NCBI RefSeq assembly: GCF_000189395.1 | Contig: NZ_AEPB01000033.1 | Coordinates: 1 to 46,442 of the forward strand | Length of the DNA stretch: 46,442 nucleotides | From: Planococcus donghaensis MPA1U2 | Lineage (GTDB): Bacteria; Bacillota; Bacilli; Bacillales_A; Planococcaceae | Reading direction: 5' to 3' | In this document: positions 17,225-25,846 of the stretch, piece after piece | Numbering within the stretch: position 1 is the first letter of the stretch | Layout: every line of letters begins with the position of its first letter | Program-made: the position numbers and the translations under genes | Notes under the pieces: generated by a model | What the model was told of the DNA's origin: nothing | Databases searched by the model: none | The model's input: the letters and a program-made list of their open reading frames with translations, nothing else

Positions 17225-18136
17225 ATGACTCAGCAATTTGCACAGGAGATTGAGATCAAACCAAAAAAGAAAGGTGTTTTTGAAACAGACGCGTGGAAAC
17301 GATTTAAACAAAATAAATTGGCTGTATTTGGAGCAGTGCTTCTAAGTTTGTTTGTTTTCGTAGCTTTATTAGCTCCAGTTCTTGCACCTTACGATCCTTA
17401 TGTTTCTCAAGTAAACGAATTAGGCACCTATGATGTGCATGCCAGTCCTTCGGCAGATCATTTATTAGGAACTGATAGCCTTGGACGAGATATGCTGAGC
17501 AGATTGATATATGGGGCAAGAGTATCACTGAGTGTGGCTTTTGCTGCTGTATTGATCGCCACTATAACCGGTGTCATCCTCGGAATTATTGCGGGCTATT
17601 ATGGCAAATGGGTAGATACTGCAATTATGAGGTTAACAGATATCGTAATTTGTTTCCCTGTATTGTTTTTAGCCATTTCAATCGCAACGATTTTAAAGCC
17701 AAGTATTTTTAACGTCATGATTATCATCGGATTGGTCAGTTGGACAACCATGACGCGGCTAGTTCGAGGAGAAGTGTTGAGAATAAGGGAGACCGAATAT
17801 ATTGAGGCAGCAAGAGCGATGGGACAAAACAATCTTATCATTATGGCCAAGCATATTTTGCCGAATATTATGGCGCCGATTGTCGTTCAGGCAACATTGC
17901 AAACCGCTGAAGCGATTTTAACCGAATCTGCTTTAAGCTTTCTCGGAGTCGGTGTTCAACAGCCTGTTCCAAGCTGGGGAAATATGCTGAATGAGGCCAC
18001 TTCTATTTTGGTTTTACAGTTTAAACCATGGATTTGGATACCCGCCGGATTGGCGATTTTACTAACTATTTTATGTATAAACTTTGTAGGAGATGGCTTA
18101 CGAGATGCACTAGATCCAAAAACTAAAAAAACCTGA
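17225..18136 (+). CDS. Dipeptide-type ABC transporter permease (DppC/OppC)
   Basis: 303 residues, OppC-type: N-terminal cytosolic helix (WKRFKQNKLAVFGAVLLS), a large external loop with HLLGTDSLGRDMLSRLIYGA, and the EAA loop YIEAARAMGQNNLIIMAKHILPN. Partner of the DppB-like subunit. The gap to the previous gene is 27 bases and contains GAGGGGAGGG. Confidence 0.92.
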   Translation: MTQQFAQEIEIKPKKKGVFETDAWKRFKQNKLAVFGAVLLSLFVFVALLAPVLAPYDPYVSQVNELGTYDVHASPSADHLLGTDSLGRDMLSRLIYGARVSLSVAFAAVLIATITGVILGIIAGYYGKWVDTAIMRLTDIVICFPVLFLAISIATILKPSIFNVMIIIGLVSWTTMTRLVRGEVLRIRETEYIEAARAMGQNNLIIMAKHILPNIMAPIVVQATLQTAEAILTESALSFLGVGVQQPVPSWGNMLNEATSILVLQFKPWIWIPAGLAILLTILCINFVGDGLRDALDPKTKKT

Positions 18137-18148
18137 GGGGGTAATGAG

Positions 18149-19825
18149 ATGAAATTTTTCAGACTAGTATTGCTGTTATTGGTAATGGTATTTGTCACGG
18201 CGTGTTCAGGAAACGAAGCGAATGTAGAAACGGTTACGTCTGCAACTGAAGGAGAACCAAAAGCTGGTGGTACGGTAACGGTTGCGTTTAATAGTGAGCC
18301 AGGAAATTTAAATCCAATGATTTATGCTACAACTTCTGATACGAACGTGACACATATGGTTTACGATTCATTAGTCATTCCTGATGAGGAATTGAAGATG
18401 GTCGGAAGCCTAGCAGAGAGCTGGGAAGTTTCTGAAGATAATAAAACCTATACTTTTAAATTGACTGAAGGAGTAACGTGGCACGATGGCGAGCCTTTTA
18501 CTGCTGAAGATGTTGAATTTACATTTACTGCTTTAGCCGACCCAACATATGATGGTGGTGCATATTGGCGTTCAGAGCCAATTGAAGGTGCTGAAGAATA
18601 TAAAAATGGTGATGCAGAGTCGATCACTGGAATTGAAGTAGTAGATGATTTAACGATTAAATTTACAACTAAAGAAACATTTGCTCCATTTATTTCCGGA
18701 TTGTTTGTTGGGGTTCTGCCTAAACATATATTAGGGGATGTAAGCCCTGGTGAATGGGCAAAACACGAATCAAACCGTGAACCTATCGGGACAGGACCAT
18801 TCAAATTTGTGGAATGGACAACTGGACAATATATTGAGTTAGCGAAAAACGAAGATTATTTTAAAGGAAGCCCGAATTTAGATAAAGTGCTTGTACGCTT
18901 CGGTGATGCAAACACAATGTTAGCTTCTTTCATTAGTAAAGATGTCGATATTTCGACTGTTCCTGTAGCAGAAACGCCTTCAGTTAAAAGTTTGGACTTT
19001 GCTGAAGTTGTTACACAAAACCAATTGAGTGTTTATTACGTTGGGTTCAACTCGAAAGCAGAGCATTTTGGTGATGTGAAAGTTAGACAAGCGCTAGCTC
19101 ATGCGGTGGACAAACAAAACATTGCAACGTCTGTGCTTGGTGAATACGGTAACGTTTCAGATGATATTTTCCCATCTAGTCATTGGTCACATAGCCCAGA
19201 CCTACCAATCTACGATTACGACGTTGAAAAGTCAGCGAAATTACTCGAAGAAGCAGGCTATGAAAAAAATAGCAAAGGGATTTACGAAAAAGATGGAAAA
19301 GAACTTGTCTTTACTTTTGAAGTTCCTACAGGAACAAAAGAGCGCGAGCAATCTGCAGTACTTCTGAAACAAATGTGGGAAAAAGTTGGCGTAATCGCAG
19401 AAATTCGTTCACTTGATTTCCCAACGTTAGTTACTAAGTTGTTGCCAAAAGATGAAAATGGCGGTCAACGTGAAGTTACAGGAGAAGATTTCTCTGCATA
19501 CATTTTAGGATTTGGCATTGAAGCCGATCCAGATGAATACAGAAGTTACTTTGGCTCATCTTATCAGCCACCAAATGGTTATAACTTTGTTGGTTACTCA
19601 GACCCTACAGTTGATGAGTTGTTAGAAAAACAATCTCAAGAATTAGATTTTGATAAACGCCAAGAATACATTTGGGAAGCTAGCAAAATCTTAGCAGAAG
19701 ATGAAATCTGGATTCCGCTTTATGAACAAAATGCCCCACACGTAGCAAACAAACGTGTACAAGGTTTCAAACCTGACTTTAGAGGCGCAACATTTAATGC
19801 AAAAGACTGGTCGGTTACCGATTAA
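18149..19825 (+). CDS. Family 5 extracellular solute-binding lipoprotein (peptide importer)
   Basis: 558-residue receptor of the ABC importer, held on the outer face of the membrane. The signal ends in the lipobox VTAC with acylated Cys19. SBP_bac_5 hallmarks include AESWEVSEDNKTYTFKLTEG, WHDGEPFTAEDVEFT, GTGPFKFVEW and VRQALAHAVDK. Ligand is unknown; the surrounding peptidases argue for di- or oligopeptides. A GC-rich hairpin just after the stop (19840-19864) may stabilise this part of the message and raise binding-protein output over the permeases. Confidence 0.92.
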   Translation: MKFFRLVLLLLVMVFVTACSGNEANVETVTSATEGEPKAGGTVTVAFNSEPGNLNPMIYATTSDTNVTHMVYDSLVIPDEELKMVGSLAESWEVSEDNKTYTFKLTEGVTWHDGEPFTAEDVEFTFTALADPTYDGGAYWRSEPIEGAEEYKNGDAESITGIEVVDDLTIKFTTKETFAPFISGLFVGVLPKHILGDVSPGEWAKHESNREPIGTGPFKFVEWTTGQYIELAKNEDYFKGSPNLDKVLVRFGDANTMLASFISKDVDISTVPVAETPSVKSLDFAEVVTQNQLSVYYVGFNSKAEHFGDVKVRQALAHAVDKQNIATSVLGEYGNVSDDIFPSSHWSHSPDLPIYDYDVEKSAKLLEEAGYEKNSKGIYEKDGKELVFTFEVPTGTKEREQSAVLLKQMWEKVGVIAEIRSLDFPTLVTKLLPKDENGGQREVTGEDFSAYILGFGIEADPDEYRSYFGSSYQPPNGYNFVGYSDPTVDELLEKQSQELDFDKRQEYIWEASKILAEDEIWIPLYEQNAPHVANKRVQGFKPDFRGATFNAKDWSVTD

Positions 19826-19839
19826 TACGCAATGAAATG

Positions 19840-19864
19840 TAGCGCGGGAGCAATTGCCGCGCTA
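19840..19864 (+). other. GC-rich intercistronic hairpin
   Basis: TAGCGCGG (19840-19847) and CCGCGCTA (19857-19864) pair perfectly around a nine-base loop, with no T run. It lies 14 bases after the binding-protein stop and before the third M24 gene, a usual place for RNA-stabilising or processing hairpins in importer operons. Confidence 0.6.
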
Positions 19865-19892
19865 TCTCCATAGTTATAAAGGAGGCTTTAGT

Positions 19893-20960
19893 GTGAGCAA
19901 TAAAAACGATCGCTTTCATCAACTGATGGATCAACTGGAATTAGAAGGTATTTTGTTAACAAGCTTTGAAAATATTCGCTATTTGACCGGGTTTAGTGGC
20001 AGCAATGCACTTGTTTATGTCACACGACAAGATACATTTCTTTGGACAGATCAACGATACGAAATTCAATCTCAACAACAATCACCGCAATGCAAAATTG
20101 ACATTTCACGTGAAGCGATAAAACAATTTAATGCCAAAAAAATAAAAGAAACGCTTACTGGCAAAGTGGGTTTTGAATCAGATAGTCTAACCGTTTCAGA
20201 ATTCGATTTTTACAAAAGCGCAGCAGGTTCTGTCGAATGGATTCCATTAGGCAATGAGATTTTGCAAATACGCGCCGTCAAAACGTCTGAAGAAATTGTT
20301 CTGTTGAAAGAAGCAATTAGAAGAGCTGATTGTGCCTTTTCCAAAGTCTTACCTTATGTCAAAGAAGGAATTTCGGAAGTCGAGTTAAAAGTCGAACTAG
20401 AGTATTTGATGGCAAAAGAAGGGCATGAAGGAGCTGCATTTGGAACAATAGTTGCTTTTGGTGAACGAGCGGCTTTGCCGCATGCCATCCCGACTGCTAG
20501 AAAGTTAAAGCGTGGTGAAATGGCGTTGATCGACTTTGGATTGAACTACGAAGGTTATATGTCAGATATGACGCGCACCATTAAATTTGGTCCAATCGCC
20601 AATGAAGAATCGACTATCTTCGATTTAACATTAAACGCATTAGAAGCATCCATTGATGCAGTAGCTTCTGGAGTAAAGCTTAGTGATTTAGATGAAATTC
20701 ACCGAAGCTTATTTAGAAAAGCAGGAGTCGAAAAGTATAGCCTGAGAGGGTTAGGTCACGGTGTTGGTCTCCAAATTCATGAATACCCGCGTGTCGTTGA
20801 GAAAGGTCCAGGAGCTCTTGAAGAAAACATGGTTTTCACGATTGAGCCAGGACTGTACTTTCCAGATCGATACGGAGTTCGAATTGAAGACATTGTCTTA
20901 GTCGATTCAAGCGGCTGTGAGGTGCTAACACAAACACCAAGAGAGATTTGTTTAGGCTGA
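19893..20960 (+). CDS. M24-family Xaa-Pro aminopeptidase/dipeptidase (third M24 gene)
   Basis: 355 residues, standard prolidase/PepP-like protein. Motifs in order: RYLTGFSGSNALVYV (N-terminal domain), IDFGLNYEGYMSDMTRT, GLGHGVGLQIHEYP, TIEPGLYFP and RIEDIVLVD, giving all five dinuclear-metal ligands. GTG 19893 is chosen because AAAGGAGG (19878-19885) lies seven bases before it. Unlike the other two M24 proteins in the operon, it keeps the usual GHGVG motif, so it most likely cleaves ordinary Xaa-Pro peptides. Placed between the binding protein and the ATPases of the importer. Confidence 0.88.
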   Translation: MSNKNDRFHQLMDQLELEGILLTSFENIRYLTGFSGSNALVYVTRQDTFLWTDQRYEIQSQQQSPQCKIDISREAIKQFNAKKIKETLTGKVGFESDSLTVSEFDFYKSAAGSVEWIPLGNEILQIRAVKTSEEIVLLKEAIRRADCAFSKVLPYVKEGISEVELKVELEYLMAKEGHEGAAFGTIVAFGERAALPHAIPTARKLKRGEMALIDFGLNYEGYMSDMTRTIKFGPIANEESTIFDLTLNALEASIDAVASGVKLSDLDEIHRSLFRKAGVEKYSLRGLGHGVGLQIHEYPRVVEKGPGALEENMVFTIEPGLYFPDRYGVRIEDIVLVDSSGCEVLTQTPREICLG

Positions 20961-20974
20961 CTGGAGGGATTTAG

Positions 20975-21964
20975 ATGACGAAAATCATTGAGGTAAAAAA
21001 CCTGAAAACTTATTTTTACGCTGAAGGCAAAGAAGTCCCGGCTGTCGACGGAGTCAGCTTTGATATTAGCCAAGGAGAGACACTGGGGTTAGTAGGTGAG
21101 TCTGGGAGCGGTAAAAGTATAACTGCTTTGTCGCTATTATCACTAATTCCAAAGCCACCTGGGAAAATTATCGATGGTGAAATTTTATTCAAAGGTGAAA
21201 ATATTTTAAATTACAATGAAAAGCAATTGCGAGCAATGCGAGGCAATCAAATTTCAATGATCTTCCAGGAACCAATGACTTCACTAAATCCAGTATTTAC
21301 GGTGGGAGATCAAATTACAGAAGTACTAATCTTACACAGTAAGTTAAAAAAGAAAGAAGCAAGAAAAAAAGCAATTGAGATGCTGAAACTTGTAGGCATT
21401 CCGCTAGCAGAGAAAAGAGTAGATGAATATCCGCATCAATTATCTGGAGGAATGAGACAACGCGTGATGATTGCAATGGCATTGGCATGTAATCCGGCAT
21501 TATTAATCGCTGATGAACCTACAACAGCTTTAGATGTTACTACACAAGCACAAGTGTTGGAACTAATGAAAGAATTAAAAACTAAATTTGAAATGGCCAC
21601 TTTATTAATCACACACGATTTAGGAGTAGTGTCTGAAGTTGCCGATAAAGTAGCAGTTATGTATTTAGGAAGAATCGTCGAATATGCTACAGTCGAATCA
21701 TTTTTCTCAAAGCCTCTTCACCCGTATTCAGTCGGACTGATAAACTCCATCCCGAGTATGTTTGATGAAGTTGACCGCCTAAATCCGATTCCAGGACAAG
21801 TCCCTCATCCGACGGAACTGCGAAAAGGTTGTCGCTTTCATACAAGATGCCCTCACGCCAAGCAAATATGTATTGATGAAGAACCAGAACTTTTACCGGT
21901 CAAAGATAAGCAAGTTAGATGTTGGATGTATACCAAACAGTATGAATTTGAGGGGGCACATTAA
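20975..21964 (+). CDS. Dipeptide-type ABC transporter ATPase (DppD/OppD)
   Basis: 329-residue ATPase. Walker A GESGSGKS, Q-loop IFQEPMTSLNP, signature LSGGMRQRV, Walker B LLIADEPTTALD and the switch histidine in ITHDLGVV are present. The C-terminal oligopeptide/dipeptide extension carries the cysteine set RKGCRFHTRCPHAKQIC. Drives the importer together with the ATPase encoded next. Confidence 0.93.
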   Translation: MTKIIEVKNLKTYFYAEGKEVPAVDGVSFDISQGETLGLVGESGSGKSITALSLLSLIPKPPGKIIDGEILFKGENILNYNEKQLRAMRGNQISMIFQEPMTSLNPVFTVGDQITEVLILHSKLKKKEARKKAIEMLKLVGIPLAEKRVDEYPHQLSGGMRQRVMIAMALACNPALLIADEPTTALDVTTQAQVLELMKELKTKFEMATLLITHDLGVVSEVADKVAVMYLGRIVEYATVESFFSKPLHPYSVGLINSIPSMFDEVDRLNPIPGQVPHPTELRKGCRFHTRCPHAKQICIDEEPELLPVKDKQVRCWMYTKQYEFEGAH

Positions 21965-22960
21965 GTGAGCACCTTACTAGAAGTAGACGGCATAAAAAAA
22001 TGGTTTGGTTTGGAACGAGAAGGATTGTTTGGCGGGGAAAGACAATTTGTTAAAGCGGTAGATGACATTAGTTTTACGATTAATAAAGGTGAGACATTAG
22101 GTTTAGTAGGTGAGTCAGGCTGCGGTAAATCTACTGCTGGCAGAACCATTTTGCGGTTGATTGAAGCTACGGAAGGAAAAGTAGTGTTAGATGGAACCAA
22201 TTTATATGACTTAAAAGCGAAGGATTTGAAAAAGCTAAGAAAAGATATGCAAATTGTATTTCAAGATCCCTATGCTTCTTTAAATCCGCGGATGAAAGTA
22301 AAAGATATTTTAGAAGAACCCATCAAAATTCATACAACATTAACAAAGCAACAAAGAGAAGAAAAAATCAAGCAAGTAATCAGCGATGTTGGGCTAAATG
22401 CGATGTATCTAGAGCGCTACCCGCACGAATTTTCAGGCGGGCAAAGACAACGGATCGGCATCGCTCGAGCATTAGTAGTTGAACCAAAACTGATCATCAT
22501 GGATGAGCCTGTATCTGCTTTAGACGTTTCTGTGCAAGCCCAAGTGCTAAATTTAATCCAAGACATTCAAGAAAAATACAATCTTACTTATTTATTCATT
22601 ACTCATAATTTAAGTGTAGTCAAACACATATCTGATCGAGTAGCTGTCATGTATTTAGGTCGGATCGTGGAAATTGGTGACAAAAGCGCATTTTTCAAAG
22701 AGCCGTTGCACCCTTATTCCAAAGCGCTAATCAGCGCAATTCCAGAAACAAGTCAACTAAACCGAAGAGAGCGGGTTATTTTAAAAGGGGATATTCCAAG
22801 TCCAGTTAATCCGCCTTCCGGTTGTCGTTTTCACACACGTTGTCCATTTGCAATGGATAAATGCCGAGAAGTTGAACCAGCATTAACAGAAATTGGACAA
22901 GATCATTTTGTCGCATGCCATTTATATGAAGTAGGAGGAGAAGTTATTGGAAAAATATGA
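21965..22960 (+). CDS. Dipeptide-type ABC transporter ATPase (DppF/OppF)
   Basis: 331-residue ATPase starting with GTG directly after the stop of dppD-like, ribosome binding site GAGGGGG. Walker A GESGCGKST, signature FSGGQRQRIGIARAL, Walker B LIIMDEPVSALD, and the C-terminal SGCRFHTRCPFAMDKC extension. The usual second nucleotide-binding subunit of peptide importers. Its last 14 bases overlap the start of the flavoenzyme gene, so uptake and oxidation are translationally coupled. Confidence 0.93.
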   Translation: MSTLLEVDGIKKWFGLEREGLFGGERQFVKAVDDISFTINKGETLGLVGESGCGKSTAGRTILRLIEATEGKVVLDGTNLYDLKAKDLKKLRKDMQIVFQDPYASLNPRMKVKDILEEPIKIHTTLTKQQREEKIKQVISDVGLNAMYLERYPHEFSGGQRQRIGIARALVVEPKLIIMDEPVSALDVSVQAQVLNLIQDIQEKYNLTYLFITHNLSVVKHISDRVAVMYLGRIVEIGDKSAFFKEPLHPYSKALISAIPETSQLNRRERVILKGDIPSPVNPPSGCRFHTRCPFAMDKCREVEPALTEIGQDHFVACHLYEVGGEVIGKI

Positions 22961-24089
22961 TGTTGTTATTGTAGGTGCTGGAATTATCGGCTGTTCGATT
23001 GCTTATCATTTAGCAGAAAAAGGATGTAGCAATGTATTGGTAATTGATAAAGGGGGAATCGCTTCTGATATAACAGGAATTTGCCCTGGAGGAATTCGCC
23101 AACAATGGGGAACCGAAATCAATTGTGTAATGTCCAGAGAGTCGGCAAAATTTTTTCGAACGATTAACGAGCACCTCCACCCTGAGCATGAAATCAAATA
23201 CCGAGAAGTGGGGTATTTATATACATTCCACACAGACCAAGTATGGCAAAACTCATTAGAAAACGTAAAGCTCCAAAATAGTTTAGGAATCCCAACAGAA
23301 GTATTACTGCCAAAAGAAGTTGCTCGGTTAATCCCTAATATAAACCAAGACAGCTTTATCGCAGCCTCGTATTGCAAAACAGACGGATTTGTAGATGATG
23401 CTTATCACGTCACACAAAGCTTTGCTGATGCAGCCAAACGAAAAGGCGTGAAGTTTGTGACGGATGAAGTTGAAGGAATTGTGGTAGAAGGTGGCAAGGT
23501 CGTAGGTGTCCAAACGGCAAACAAAGGAACGATACAAGCTGATAAAGTTGTGAATGCCGCAGGGCTTGGCTCGAAGCGTTTGAGTGAAACAGCTGGTGTA
23601 GAGTTGCCGATAACATTTGAAAAACGTCGAATTCTTTACACAAACCGTGTCGAAGAACGTGTGTTAGAACCGTTACTCGTAAGCTTTGAAAAAGGATTCG
23701 CAGCAAAGCAATTAACAGATGGCACCATTTATTGTAGTTATATTGGAAAAGACTTGCAACCTCCATATTCTATGTTCGATTTTCAAGCAAAAGCAGCAGA
23801 AGTCGGAATGGAATTGTTCCCGCCTATGGAAAACGTTGAATTTAGAACACATGTCGATGGCACGTATGATAGCACACCTGATCATCAAGCGATTCTTGGT
23901 GAAGTTGATGAGCTAGGGGATTATTATTTAGCTGTTGGAATGAGTGGACATGGATTTATGATGTCACCAGCCATTGGCGATTCTGTTTCTTCTATTGTGT
24001 TAGGTGAGAAAGCAACAATTGATGTATCCTCTTTAAACTTAAGAAGATTTGTTCAAAACAAACTTATTTTAGAACCAAGTGTCGTTTAA
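22947..24089 (+). CDS. FAD-dependent oxidoreductase of the DAO family
   Basis: 380-residue flavoenzyme with the N-terminal dinucleotide motif VIVGAGIIGCSIAYHLAEKG and a C-terminal segment YLAVGMSGHGFMMSPAIGD typical of the D-amino-acid oxidase/glycine oxidase/sarcosine oxidase-beta group. Starts at TTG 22947 with GTAGGAGGAG six bases upstream. It likely oxidises an amine, N-methyl amino acid, imino acid or D-amino acid released by the peptidases; the exact substrate is not readable. The electron acceptor may be oxygen or an electron-transfer partner. No transmembrane segment. Confidence 0.8.
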   Translation: MEKYDVVIVGAGIIGCSIAYHLAEKGCSNVLVIDKGGIASDITGICPGGIRQQWGTEINCVMSRESAKFFRTINEHLHPEHEIKYREVGYLYTFHTDQVWQNSLENVKLQNSLGIPTEVLLPKEVARLIPNINQDSFIAASYCKTDGFVDDAYHVTQSFADAAKRKGVKFVTDEVEGIVVEGGKVVGVQTANKGTIQADKVVNAAGLGSKRLSETAGVELPITFEKRRILYTNRVEERVLEPLLVSFEKGFAAKQLTDGTIYCSYIGKDLQPPYSMFDFQAKAAEVGMELFPPMENVEFRTHVDGTYDSTPDHQAILGEVDELGDYYLAVGMSGHGFMMSPAIGDSVSSIVLGEKATIDVSSLNLRRFVQNKLILEPSVV

Positions 24090-24104
24090 AGAAAGGAGAA
24101 AAAC

Positions 24105-24581
24105 ATGCCAAATTTAATTATTCATTTTCATAATAGCGATATTCAAGTGAGAGCTGAATTGCTCACTGAGAAAGCACCTAAAACAACTAAAGAGTTAATG
24201 AGCGTTTTATCTAGCGCTTATGACACTACTGGGAAACACGCGATGTATACAGGAAAAGAAATTAGCGTTCAATTAGCGGAAACCTTGTTTCAAGATTCCG
24301 AATTAGGTGAGCAGGTAAAAGAGAATTTAACCTGCTTTCCACAGCCAGGGGATATTTTGTTTACTTATATGCCAAAATACGCTTGGGCAGGAATACCATC
24401 AAAAATTTTTGATGTGGGAATATTTTATGGCAGCAATGCGCGAACTTTTTTCCCGATGGGCTGGCTACCAGGAAATTTATTCGCCCGCGTTGTAAATGAA
24501 GATTTAGAGAAACTAGCAAAAATGGGAGACTTAACGTTAACCGGTGGGCAGCAAAAGTTGAGTTTAAGTATTGAAGAGTAA
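24105..24581 (+). CDS. DUF3830 cyclophilin-fold protein
   Basis: 158 residues, recognised as DUF3830 (small cyclophilin-like barrel), a family of unknown function often found beside peptide ABC importers and amidohydrolases. Visible features are PQPGDILFTYMPKYAWAG, IFYGSNARTFFPMGWLPGN and a hydrophilic C-terminus. No signal peptide. Last gene of the operon, 15 bases after the flavoenzyme gene, with AAAGGAG before the ATG, and followed by a strong bidirectional terminator. A role in binding or rearranging the imported compound is possible; nothing catalytic can be assigned. Confidence 0.7.
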   Translation: MPNLIIHFHNSDIQVRAELLTEKAPKTTKELMSVLSSAYDTTGKHAMYTGKEISVQLAETLFQDSELGEQVKENLTCFPQPGDILFTYMPKYAWAGIPSKIFDVGIFYGSNARTFFPMGWLPGNLFARVVNEDLEKLAKMGDLTLTGGQQKLSLSIEE

Positions 24582-24609
24582 AAGCTGATTGCTCGTTTCG
24601 TTGACAAAA

Positions 24610-24659
24610 AAACACCTTCGGATTAGTTGATGTAAGTCATCCCTAATCCGAAGGTGTTT
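24610..24659. terminator. Bidirectional terminator between convergent genes
   Basis: AAACACCTTCGGATTAG (24610-24626) and CTAATCCGAAGGTGTTT (24643-24659) form a perfect 17-bp stem, with an A run to the left and Ts to the right. It ends the peptidase operon from the left and the aminotransferase gene from the right. Confidence 0.93.
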
Positions 24660-24666
24660 CCATTTT

Positions 24667-25812
24667 TTATTTCATTACTTTAAGAGCAAGTGTTTCAGGT
24701 AAAAAACGTTCTATGGCATCTAACGCTTTGATGATGTCTTCTTTTGTATTATATAGATGTGGAGCTAGACGAATCACATCTTTTCTGGCAGAAAGAATAA
24801 TGCCTTCAGATCTCAATAATTGCTCCATCTTATTGCCATCTTCACAGTATATTGCGGTTGTTGGACCCTTATCTGCAACGGTTAAAGGACTGGCTATCTT
24901 CAAGTTTCGTTTTTGTGCTTCTTCTAGTGTGAAAGCAGAAAGTTCGTTTAAATAACTTTCAATTTTATCTGTACCAATAGATAAAATATAATCTAACGCA
25001 GCATTAGCGACATACGCATTAACTACTGGTGGAGTTCCGGTATTAAAGCGATTCGCGCCTTCACCATATTCTAAAAGGTCGTGGTGGAAGCCGAAAATAT
25101 TTTTTTGACCAAACCAGCCAATTGTTGAAGGCTCTAAAGTTTCTGCTAACTCTTTTCGAACATACATAAATGCAATACCTGGAATACCAAGAAGGTATTT
25201 TTGCATGCCTGCTACTAAAATATCTACACCTGTTTCTTGTACATCAATCGTTACAGAGCCAGCTGATTGGTAAGCATCAACAAAAAGTAAAGAGCCTTTA
25301 CTATGAGCGATGTCTGCAATAGCTTTTAAGTCTTGTTTAAAGCCATTGTAGTAAGAAACATGCGGAATACACGTTAGTTTCGTATTCTCAGTAATGTACT
25401 TATTATAGTAAGAAATGGATATTTTTTCATCCTTTTCAGGAATGTATGTAATGGAAAAGTCTTGCTTTTTTTGCTGAGCCAGGATGGATTGTCCAATACA
25501 TGGGAAATCCATATCAGTAGTGACGACGTCTTTACATGACAATGGTAATGAGTGTAGTATAGAAGAAATACAATCTGACACTGATCCCATGATTGCAACT
25601 TCTGAAACATCGCAATTAATTAATTCAGCAAATTTTCGTTTAGCTGAATTGGTGACGTTCATCCATTCAATCCAATCCATACCCGAACCTACTAAACTTT
25701 CTTGATAATCCTTAAGTGCTTCTAAAGCTTTGTTGGACATGGCGCTTTGTGAACAGCTAGATAATACAGTCAACGTATTTAATGTCGGGAAATCTTTTCG
25801 GTAGTTTTGCAT
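24667..25812 (-). CDS. PLP-dependent class V aminotransferase/desulfurase-like enzyme
   Basis: 381 residues, fold type I. The PLP lysine is Lys205 in GMQKYLLG and the cofactor aspartate is Asp179 in LLFVDAYQSAG. It resembles the NifS/isopenicillin-N-epimerase/kynureninase branch, but the mobile catalytic cysteine loop of cysteine desulfurases is not evident near the C-terminus, so sulfur transfer is not supported. Start at ATG 25812 (minus strand) because AAAGGAAG is eight bases upstream; an earlier TTG lacks a site. Divergent from the Crp/Fnr gene with only 34 bases between starts, and convergent to the peptidase operon. Probably a racemase, epimerase or transaminase acting in the same pathway. 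Confidence 0.78.
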   Translation of the reverse strand: MQNYRKDFPTLNTLTVLSSCSQSAMSNKALEALKDYQESLVGSGMDWIEWMNVTNSAKRKFAELINCDVSEVAIMGSVSDCISSILHSLPLSCKDVVTTDMDFPCIGQSILAQQKKQDFSITYIPEKDEKISISYYNKYITENTKLTCIPHVSYYNGFKQDLKAIADIAHSKGSLLFVDAYQSAGSVTIDVQETGVDILVAGMQKYLLGIPGIAFMYVRKELAETLEPSTIGWFGQKNIFGFHHDLLEYGEGANRFNTGTPPVVNAYVANAALDYILSIGTDKIESYLNELSAFTLEEAQKRNLKIASPLTVADKGPTTAIYCEDGNKMEQLLRSEGIILSARKDVIRLAPHLYNTKEDIIKALDAIERFLPETLALKVMK

Positions 25813-25846
25813 ATAATAACTTCCTTTCAAATTGGAGTGAAAAATT

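Noticed and set aside
19101-19367. Open frame of 88 codons in another frame of the binding-protein gene
   Set aside because: Wholly inside a clear gene, no ribosome binding site, no recognisable product.
24667-25812. Cysteine desulfurase (NifS/IscS) function
   Set aside because: The catalytic cysteine loop is not seen, and there are no Fe-S or thiolation genes nearby.
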